Source of the DNA: JAJRRH01 sp047638815
GTDB taxonomy: Bacteria; Bacteroidota; Bacteroidia; Flavobacteriales_D; JABDKJ01
Direction: 5' to 3'
Length of the DNA: 39,110 bases
NCBI GenBank assembly: GCA_047638815.1
Contig: JBLIMR010000021.1
Location: 1-39,110 of the forward strand
A model generated the notes under the pieces. It was not told where the DNA came from, did no database searches, and saw nothing but the letters and a program-made list of their open reading frames with translations. The position numbers were made by a program, and so were the translations under genes. Below are positions 33,839 to 39,110 of this stretch, in pieces (within the stretch, counting starts at the first letter, position 1; each line of letters begins with the position of its first letter).

Positions 33839-34411
33839 TTACATCTGAACGGAAATATCAAGGTGAGCGAGGAGTCCAATTAGTCCAGAGGAATGAAACT
33901 TTGCTTTTTTCAAACGATTGATTTCTGGATTAATACTGTAGTTTTCAGCACTTCTAAAATCAGCTTTGTTGAGGTTGGTGTTTTCGAATATGGCGTTTTT
34001 CAAATCGCAATTATTAAAAGAGGCTTCTTCCAAGTCTGTTTCAGTGAAATCTACATCATTGAGATTACATTTTTCAAAAATAATTTTCTTCAATGGCAAT
34101 TGATAGAATGAAGAAAGGTTAAGTTGACATGAGACAAAATGAAAAGCCATTAGGAAGGTAGAACTATGTTCAAAATGAACGCCTAAAATTTTACACTCTT
34201 CCATTCGAACATCTTTAAATCCAGTATTGATCGTTTTGATATTACTGAGATCACAACGCGAAAATTCACACTCGATAAAGTTGCAATTGCTTACATCAAC
34301 ATTTGCAAATGAGCAATTAATAAATTGGCAGTTTTCATAATTTCCAGTCACAAATTTTCCTGAAGAAAAGTTGTCATTCCTGAATATTTTTTCTTCAAAA
34401 AGAGGCCCCAT
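33839..34411 (-). CDS. Pentapeptide-repeat protein, Qnr-like in layout
   Basis: A 190-aa protein built almost entirely of A(D/N)LxX-type pentapeptide repeats forming a right-handed quadrilateral beta-helix: CQFINCSFANVDVSNCNFIECEF from about 29, a break near 76-105 (HSSTFLMAFHFVSCQ), then KCNLNDVDFTETDLEEASFNNCDLKNAIFENTNLNKADF to about 153. The break in the middle of the helix and the two-coil arrangement are like Qnr, MfpA and related DNA-gyrase-mimic proteins, though many harmless homologues share this. It has no signal peptide and is probably cytosolic. It has its own -7 box and precedes the PhnA-like gene by 60 nt. Quinolone protection is a guess, not a call. Confidence 0.85.
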   Translation of the reverse strand: MGPLFEEKIFRNDNFSSGKFVTGNYENCQFINCSFANVDVSNCNFIECEFSRCDLSNIKTINTGFKDVRMEECKILGVHFEHSSTFLMAFHFVSCQLNLSSFYQLPLKKIIFEKCNLNDVDFTETDLEEASFNNCDLKNAIFENTNLNKADFRSAENYSINPEINRLKKAKFHSSGLIGLLAHLDISVQM

Positions 34412-34436
34412 AAATTGTGATGAATTATTTTTCTTG

Positions 34437-34444
34437 CGAAGGTA
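34437..34444 (-). promoter_or_regulatory. Candidate -7 box TACCTTCG for the pentapeptide gene
   Basis: On the minus strand the same TACCTTCG octamer as at mgtE, ending 25 nt before ATG 34411. No -33 at correct spacing. Confidence 0.4.
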
Positions 34445-34705
34445 GGCAACCCAAATTAAATTCTTGCGTCTCTAAAACTCATACACATGAAAAAATGAAT
34501 TTTTCAAATTACATATCGCAAATTGCAACGTTCAGTCAAGATTACTTGATGGACGATGTGTCAGGCTGGTCAGCTTCTAGGGATGTGTTTTCATGTTCTC
34601 ATAAGTAGTTTTAATTAGGAGATAGTTCATCTCTATTCCTGCACAAACAAAAAATATACTGACTCATTGGGTTGGTTGAATTAATAATCATTAAACATAA
34701 TTACC
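34445..34705. other. Non-coding space between the divergent pentapeptide and TPR genes
   Basis: There is no credible gene. A 63-codon open frame at 34417-34608 has no domain, no promoter and biased composition, so I reject it. The region has a perfect 7-bp inverted repeat TGAAAAA / TTTTTCA (34488-34506) and otherwise AT-rich sequence. No clear -7 box precedes the TPR gene. Confidence 0.5.
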
Positions 34706-35230
34706 ATGAACAATTTATTTGCATGGGCAGAGGAATACCTAAAACTAATTGATAAACTTTGGGAGGCAGGAGATTATGAAAAAGGTAGTGAAATGCTGAA
34801 AAGTATATTGCAAGAAGAACCTGGTTTTTCCAAAGCACATTACTATGAAGGTTGGTATGCACAGTACCACTTGAAAGACAAAAAACAGGCCCGGCTACAT
34901 TATGAATATGCCATCCATTTTGATCCTCTATACTGCGATATATATATTAACTTTTCTCAGTTACTAGTCGAGGAATTGGATGAAAAAAGATTGCGAAGAT
35001 TAATCAAGAGTACCAAAGATATAAAGGAAGTTGATAAGGCAGAGTTATACAATGACCTTGGTCGAATTCTTGAGATAAAGGAAAAGTATGTAGAAGCTAG
35101 TGCATGTTTTAAAGAAGGCTTAAAGTATACTACAGATGCATATTCTATGTCCAACATAAAAAACAATAGAAAGCGAGTGCGAAGTAAAAAACGAATGTTT
35201 GGTGCTTGGTATTCCAAAATAATAAAATAA
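34706..35230 (+). CDS. TPR-repeat protein of unknown role
   Basis: A 174-aa helical protein with no signal peptide. About four TPR-like helix pairs can be read: LIDKLWEAGDYEKGSEMLKSILQEEPGFSKAHYYEGWYAQ, HLKDKKQARLHYEYAIHFDPLYCDIYIN, then after a charged gap ELYNDLGRILEIKEKYVEASACFKEGLKYT. The C-terminus is very basic (NRKRVRSKKRMF). TPRs mediate protein-protein contact, and the partner is unknown. It stands alone between the divergent pentapeptide gene and the CotH gene 107 nt downstream. The start at ATG 34706 is the first in frame. Confidence 0.8.
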   Translation: MNNLFAWAEEYLKLIDKLWEAGDYEKGSEMLKSILQEEPGFSKAHYYEGWYAQYHLKDKKQARLHYEYAIHFDPLYCDIYINFSQLLVEELDEKRLRRLIKSTKDIKEVDKAELYNDLGRILEIKEKYVEASACFKEGLKYTTDAYSMSNIKNNRKRVRSKKRMFGAWYSKIIK

Positions 35231-35310
35231 GACAACCCTGCGCCATTAATTTGATGTTGGGTTTAATAGCTTTTGAATTTTCCGACAATCAGCAAACGTT
35301 GAGAAATCCC

Positions 35311-35318
35311 TACATTTG
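35311..35318 (+). promoter_or_regulatory. -7 box TACATTTG for the CotH gene
   Basis: Exact TAnnTTTG match ending 19 nt before ATG 35338. The -33 element is unclear. Confidence 0.5.
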
Positions 35319-35337
35319 ATTAAACGCAATATTTCGC

Positions 35338-37374
35338 ATGAATAAAGTACTAATCACTTGCCTCTTATGTTTTTTTATTTCTTCTAACTTATTTATTCAT
35401 GCTCAACAAGGGGGTGAAACATGTGGTGATGCGACTGTAATAAGTTCTATTCCGGCTGTTATAATAGGGACTACTACCGGCACCAATGATGATTACTTTG
35501 CCAGTTGTGCTGATATAGGAAACCCTGGTGGAGCACCTGATGTGGTTTATGTTTTTAGCACAGGAGCAGAAGGTATGTTCCTTGATTTTGACCTTTGTTT
35601 GGCAGTGACAGACTACGATTCGCAGATTTACATATATGAAGGATCATGCAATGGAAACCCTGTGGGATGCCAAGAAGATGGATGCCAATCACCTGAATAT
35701 GGCGCTCCTTATAACTCAAGAATCACCGCTCAATATCTTGAGGCAAATACGGATTACTATATAGTAATTGATGGTTATAATGATGATTCGGATGGTAATT
35801 ATCAGTTAAATATTTCTCAATCTGTTGGTTTGGAGGCACCTGTGGAAACTAATTTACCGCTTGTGTTGATTGATACTGAAGGAGAAGATATTCCAGACGA
35901 ACCTAAGGTTACAGCCAATCTCAAAATCATAGACAACGGTCCAGGATTGTTAAATCATCCTGATGATGTGGCAAATGTATATGATGGTTTTATGGGAATA
36001 GAAATTCGCGGATCATATTCTGCCTCTTTACCGCAAAAACCATATGGAATTGAAACAAGAGATGCCTTGGGCGAAAACAACAATGTTTCACTATTGGGTA
36101 TGCCCGATGAAAACGACTGGATTCTTTTAGCAAACTACAACGACAAAACTTTTTTCCGTAATGTTTTAGCCTTTGATCTTTTCACTAAGATGGGTCATTA
36201 TGCTCCGAGAACGCGCATGGTCGAAGTGGTAATAAACGAAGTGTATCAAGGGATTTACGTTTTTACAGAGAAAATAAAGCGAGACAATGGGAGAGTAGAT
36301 ATACCAAAGTTAGATCCAGATGATAATGCAGGAGATAGTTTAACGGGAGGCTATATTTTCAAAGTAGATTATTGGTCTGGGAGTGACAGCTGGCCATCGA
36401 ATTATGACAATCCTAATTACCCCGGAAACGAGGTGAGATATGTTCAAGACTATCCAGATCCGGACGACATTACAAATGAACAAGAGGATTATATACAAAG
36501 TTTAGTCCAGTCATTTGAAGATGCGCTATGGAGCGATCAATTTGAATCAGAAGATGAAGGATATCGTCAATACATCGACCTTACTTCTTTCATTGATTAT
36601 TTATTGGTCAATGAGTTTGCAAGAAATTGGGATGGCTTCAAAAAGAGTAGATTTTTTCATAAAGACAAAGACAGTGATGATGAAAAGATTCATGCAGGTC
36701 CGGTTTGGGATTTTGATTGGGGATATAAAGATATTAGTGATGACTATACCAACGGAGAAGGATGGCTTCATAGTTTCTCAGGAGGCACGGATGTAACGCC
36801 TCCGGGGTGGTATGTACGAATGATGCAAGACTCTGTTTTTACGAATGCATTGTATTGTCGATACACAGATTTGAGGACAAACGTTATGAGTAATGAAAGC
36901 ATCAATAGTTTTATCGACTCCATGGCTGTTGAGGTTGATGATGCACAAGAAAGGCATTATGTTCGTTGGCCAATTTTAGGTGTAAATGCTGGTGGCCCAG
37001 ATTTGCAAGAGCAGCCTGAAACGTTTGATGGTGAGATGGTAAAGTTTAAAAACTGGATAGAAGAACGTTTGGTTTGGTTGGATACAAATATGCCAGGAAG
37101 CTGTGCTCCTGTTGGGGTAGGGGAGTTGACAGAAAGTAACACTTACTCATCCATTTATCCAAACCCTTCAAATGGACAGGTTAATTTTTATTCAGAAAAA
37201 GGAATTGTAAAAATTGAAGTTTATGATCTCTTGGGTAAACTCGCAAACACGATTCCAGGAAAAAAGGAGTGCTTGATCTCCAAAAGTTTGAAGGAATTAA
37301 TGGGTACTTATAGCGCTTTGATTTACCTAGAAAATGGGGAAGTGCTTAGACATAAAATTAATTTCACGCGTTAA
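35338..37374 (+). CDS. Secreted CotH-type kinase-like protein with PPC-like domain and T9SS tail
   Basis: A 678-aa protein with signal peptide MNKVLITCLLCFFISSNLFIHA, cut before QQ. Residues about 25-160 are a PPC-like beta-sandwich with paired cysteines (GETCGDATVISS, LEANTDYYIVIDGYNDDSDGNYQL). The CotH domain spans about 180-590: GIEIRGSYSASLPQKPYGIETRD, WILLANYNDKTFFRN, GIYVFTEKIKRDNGRVDI and the GPVWDFDWGYKD motif that carries the metal-binding acidic residues. The Por-secretion tail is SIYPNPSNGQVNFYSEKG to LRHKINFTR. CotH proteins are atypical kinases, here probably on the cell surface or secreted. Its stop shares TTAA (37371-37374) with the opposing sigma-factor gene. Confidence 0.9.
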   Translation: MNKVLITCLLCFFISSNLFIHAQQGGETCGDATVISSIPAVIIGTTTGTNDDYFASCADIGNPGGAPDVVYVFSTGAEGMFLDFDLCLAVTDYDSQIYIYEGSCNGNPVGCQEDGCQSPEYGAPYNSRITAQYLEANTDYYIVIDGYNDDSDGNYQLNISQSVGLEAPVETNLPLVLIDTEGEDIPDEPKVTANLKIIDNGPGLLNHPDDVANVYDGFMGIEIRGSYSASLPQKPYGIETRDALGENNNVSLLGMPDENDWILLANYNDKTFFRNVLAFDLFTKMGHYAPRTRMVEVVINEVYQGIYVFTEKIKRDNGRVDIPKLDPDDNAGDSLTGGYIFKVDYWSGSDSWPSNYDNPNYPGNEVRYVQDYPDPDDITNEQEDYIQSLVQSFEDALWSDQFESEDEGYRQYIDLTSFIDYLLVNEFARNWDGFKKSRFFHKDKDSDDEKIHAGPVWDFDWGYKDISDDYTNGEGWLHSFSGGTDVTPPGWYVRMMQDSVFTNALYCRYTDLRTNVMSNESINSFIDSMAVEVDDAQERHYVRWPILGVNAGGPDLQEQPETFDGEMVKFKNWIEERLVWLDTNMPGSCAPVGVGELTESNTYSSIYPNPSNGQVNFYSEKGIVKIEVYDLLGKLANTIPGKKECLISKSLKELMGTYSALIYLENGEVLRHKINFTR

Positions 37375-38597
37375 ATTGCATTCAATTTATCAAACAGCAC
37401 TTTTTTATCGTTTGGGTTTGGGGCCAGTGAAATAGCAATTTCGAGATGTCTAATTTGCTTCTTTTTATTTTCTGATGAATACAGTTCGGCCAATAGCGAG
37501 TGATATAGAAAATTATTTTCAAGATTAATTTTCAAAGCTTCTTCTATGGCCTTCTTCTTTCCATATATCTTTGATAAAACATAAGTTCTGTTCAGTGCTG
37601 CTACTGGGGAGTATTCAATTTGTAATAATCTGTTGTAAAGTTGCAAAATGCTCTCCCATTTTTCTTTTGTATCTTTTTTTCTGGTATGCCAAAAAGCGAT
37701 GACAGCTTCCAGATGATACTTCGTAATAACTCCTTCAACGGCTGCCTTATTTAAAAATAACTCTCCCTGATTTATCAATTCCACATTCCAATCATCTCGA
37801 TTCTGATCCGCATACAAAACTGATTCTCCAGACTCGTTAATTCTAGCCTCAAAGCGAGAAGTATGAAAGCAGAATAATGCCATTAGCGCATTACACTGTG
37901 GATTATTTGTCGAGGGATTGTTGATGAGTATGTTTAAGAGTCGCATGGCTTCATAACAAAGATCTTTCTTAATTTTTTCATCTGATGAGATTGAAAAGTA
38001 TCCTTCGTTGAACAAGAGATAAATTATTGAAAGGACATTGCTAAGTCGTTTTTCCAATTCATTTTCTGAGGGGAATACGAGTTTAATGTTTTCTTCCCGA
38101 AAGGTTTTCTTTGATCGTTGCAGCCGCTTATTGATTGTTGATTTTGTGGTTAAGAAAGCTTGTGATATTTCTTCTATTCCAAAACCACACAAAATTCTGA
38201 GAGCCATTGCAACTTGAGCCTCAGAAGAAATAATTGGATCACACAAAGCAAATAACATTTGCAATTGACTATCCTTTATGTTGTTGTCGGAGAGATCGAT
38301 TTCATAGTCCTTATGTTCCATTGAATCGTTTTTTATTTCAGGGGCTATTTTATCTCGGAATAGACTGTCTCTTTTAAAGTAATCTTTACTCTTGCTTTTT
38401 GCAACGGCATACAACCATGCCTTAGGGTTATCGGGGTTTCCTCTTACCCTCCATGATTCTGTGGCAGCTAGAAAAGTATCGCTCACAATATCTTCAGCCA
38501 GTTCAATATTGGAAAGGCCAAATGTTTTACAGAGAACGGACACGATCTTACTGAACTCCGTTCTGAATAGATGAGGTATGAGCTCCTTGTTATTCAT
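37371..38597 (-). CDS. ECF sigma factor with C-terminal TPR extension, ECF42-like
   Basis: A 408-aa RNA polymerase sigma factor, much longer than a basic ECF sigma (about 180 aa). Region 2 (about 10-75) has LAEDIVSDTFLAATESWRVRGNPDNPKAWLYAVAK; region 4 (about 130-170) has ALRILCGFGIEEISQAFLTTKSTINKRLQRSK. The remaining 230 residues are helical, TPR-like (DUF6596 type): ALMALFCFHTSRFEARI, AVAALNRTYVLSKIYG, LYHSLLAELYSS. This architecture plus a DGPF neighbour is the ECF42 group, in which no anti-sigma gene is usually found. It is 47 nt downstream of the DGPF gene and ends on a TTAA shared with the CotH gene. Confidence 0.92.
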   Translation of the reverse strand: MNNKELIPHLFRTEFSKIVSVLCKTFGLSNIELAEDIVSDTFLAATESWRVRGNPDNPKAWLYAVAKSKSKDYFKRDSLFRDKIAPEIKNDSMEHKDYEIDLSDNNIKDSQLQMLFALCDPIISSEAQVAMALRILCGFGIEEISQAFLTTKSTINKRLQRSKKTFREENIKLVFPSENELEKRLSNVLSIIYLLFNEGYFSISSDEKIKKDLCYEAMRLLNILINNPSTNNPQCNALMALFCFHTSRFEARINESGESVLYADQNRDDWNVELINQGELFLNKAAVEGVITKYHLEAVIAFWHTRKKDTKEKWESILQLYNRLLQIEYSPVAALNRTYVLSKIYGKKKAIEEALKINLENNFLYHSLLAELYSSENKKKQIRHLEIAISLAPNPNDKKVLFDKLNAI

Positions 38598-38644
38598 GAA
38601 AATAAAGATAGGAAATGCAGAGGTACATTTCCTATCTCAATATT

Positions 38645-38995
38645 TTAAACGCCAAAATCCATTATTGGTCTCACCTCAACAAAACCATTGTCCTTAAGTA
38701 TAGGGCATCCCTCAGCCATTTTCATGGCTTCATCATGATCTGCAGCTTTAACTAAGGCATAACCATTTACGATTTCTTTCACCTCCATATATGGTCCATC
38801 CGTAACCATATTGTCTGGGTGAATTGTTTTGCCATTTGGCATAAGAGCTTCGCTTGACACCAATTTATCTTGTGCTGCTATGCCTCCAAGCCAATCTTGC
38901 CAGGGCTTGATCATCGCCTGCATTTGTTCAGGAGACATTGGTGGTGGTGGGGTAGCACTTTTTTCTTTTCTAAAGAGCATTAAAAACTGATTCAT
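38645..38995 (-). CDS. YCII/DGPF-family protein, partner of the ECF sigma factor
   Basis: A 116-aa cytosolic protein of the YCII-related (DGPF) family. It reads MNQFLMLFRKEKSATPPPPMSPEQMQAMIKPWQDW, then the signature VTDGPYMEVKEIVNGYALVKAADHDEAMKMAEGCP, and PIMDFGV. The hallmark is DGPY here rather than DGPF. A proline run (PPPPM) precedes the helix. It is on the same strand and 47 nt upstream of the ECF sigma factor, the layout typical of ECF42 loci where these proteins are thought to be the regulated targets or sensors. The activity of the family is not established. Confidence 0.92.
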   Translation of the reverse strand: MNQFLMLFRKEKSATPPPPMSPEQMQAMIKPWQDWLGGIAAQDKLVSSEALMPNGKTIHPDNMVTDGPYMEVKEIVNGYALVKAADHDEAMKMAEGCPILKDNGFVEVRPIMDFGV

Positions 38996-39060
38996 AGTAT
39001 TGTATTTTTATTTGTTATAACCCATTGTCGATTGAAGATCTTTAAATGGGACATCAATAT

Positions 39061-39110
39061 ATGAAATTATGCAAAATTTGGTTTTGGTTGGTTATTGGTT
39101 TATCACGAAT
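39061..39110 (+). CDS. Possible start of an exported protein cut by the window edge
   Basis: ATG 39061 opens a frame to the edge reading MKLCKIWFWLVIGLSR, which looks like the beginning of a signal peptide (Lys then a hydrophobic run). It is too short for any family, and the same stretch may be chance. No -7 box is obvious. Confidence 0.3.
   Translation, partial: MKLCKIWFWLVIGLSR

Noticed and set aside
34417..34608. 63-codon frame between the pentapeptide and TPR genes
   Set aside because: It starts within the upstream region of a divergent gene, has no -7 box and no recognisable domain, and contains a 7-bp dyad. Not enough to call a gene.
35231..35275. Possible terminator AACCC / GGGTT after the TPR gene
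   Set aside because: Only 5 bp of stem around a loop of about 20 nt and no T-run directly after it.
1..39110. Search for CRISPR repeats, tRNA or rRNA, transposases and att sites
   Set aside because: Nothing convincing was seen by eye: no regularly spaced repeats, no DDE or tyrosine-recombinase ORF, and no cloverleaf-like sequence. A tRNAscan and IS search would be needed to be certain.

Overview
This window is an AT-rich stretch of a Bacteroidota chromosome. Several things point to that phylum: many secreted proteins that end in Por-secretion-tail-like (type IX secretion, T9SS) C-terminal domains, the absence of Shine-Dalgarno sequences, and start codons preceded at short distance by the Bacteroidota -7 box TAnnTTTG or its TTCG variant. 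A Cryomorphaceae-, Flavobacteria- or Saprospiria-like marine bacterium would fit, but nothing here fixes the class. I see no tRNA, rRNA, CRISPR array, phage gene or transposase.

Layout. 1-1591: decayed secreted alpha/beta-hydrolase with at least two frameshifts, three in-frame stops and a probable internal deletion. 1654-3610: ribosome factor rbfA, a LolC/E-type permease and a small convergent lipoprotein. 3799-10005: two tandem secreted paralogues of exactly equal length (975 aa), each followed by a strong intrinsic terminator. 10134-16270 (minus strand): a three-gene cluster of secreted proteins headed by a 1199-aa M43-type metalloprotease; the other two genes share an 80-bp identical C-terminal DNA block. 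16567-20552: divergent dus and polA. 20690-22065: lipoprotein and small secreted protein of unknown function. 22055-27468: PLP-dependent sulfur amino acid enzyme, flippase-like membrane protein, ArsC/Spx-like protein with an EamA transporter, and the overlapping pair tatC-lptB. 27739-33572: recQ, then mgtE, a 2-hydroxyacid dehydrogenase and pgk. 33569-35230: PhnA-like, pentapeptide-repeat and TPR proteins. 35338-37374: secreted CotH-type protein. 37371-38995: ECF sigma factor with a DGPF/YCII partner, matching the ECF42 arrangement. The right edge may hold the first codons of another exported protein.

How it fits together. Most of the middle is core housekeeping (translation, replication and repair, glycolysis, Tat export, LPS transport). 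Between these lie accessory envelope and secreted genes, which vary most and contain the unusual features: the tandem paralogues, the protease cluster with its shared C-terminal module, palindromes next to or inside genes, and a dying hydrolase gene. Five of the six convergent gene junctions are 1 nt apart or overlap by 4-11 nt, two of them on a single shared TTAA. The least described parts are the tandem 975-aa family and the protease-led secreted cluster; I do not see a clearly new defence or mobile system.
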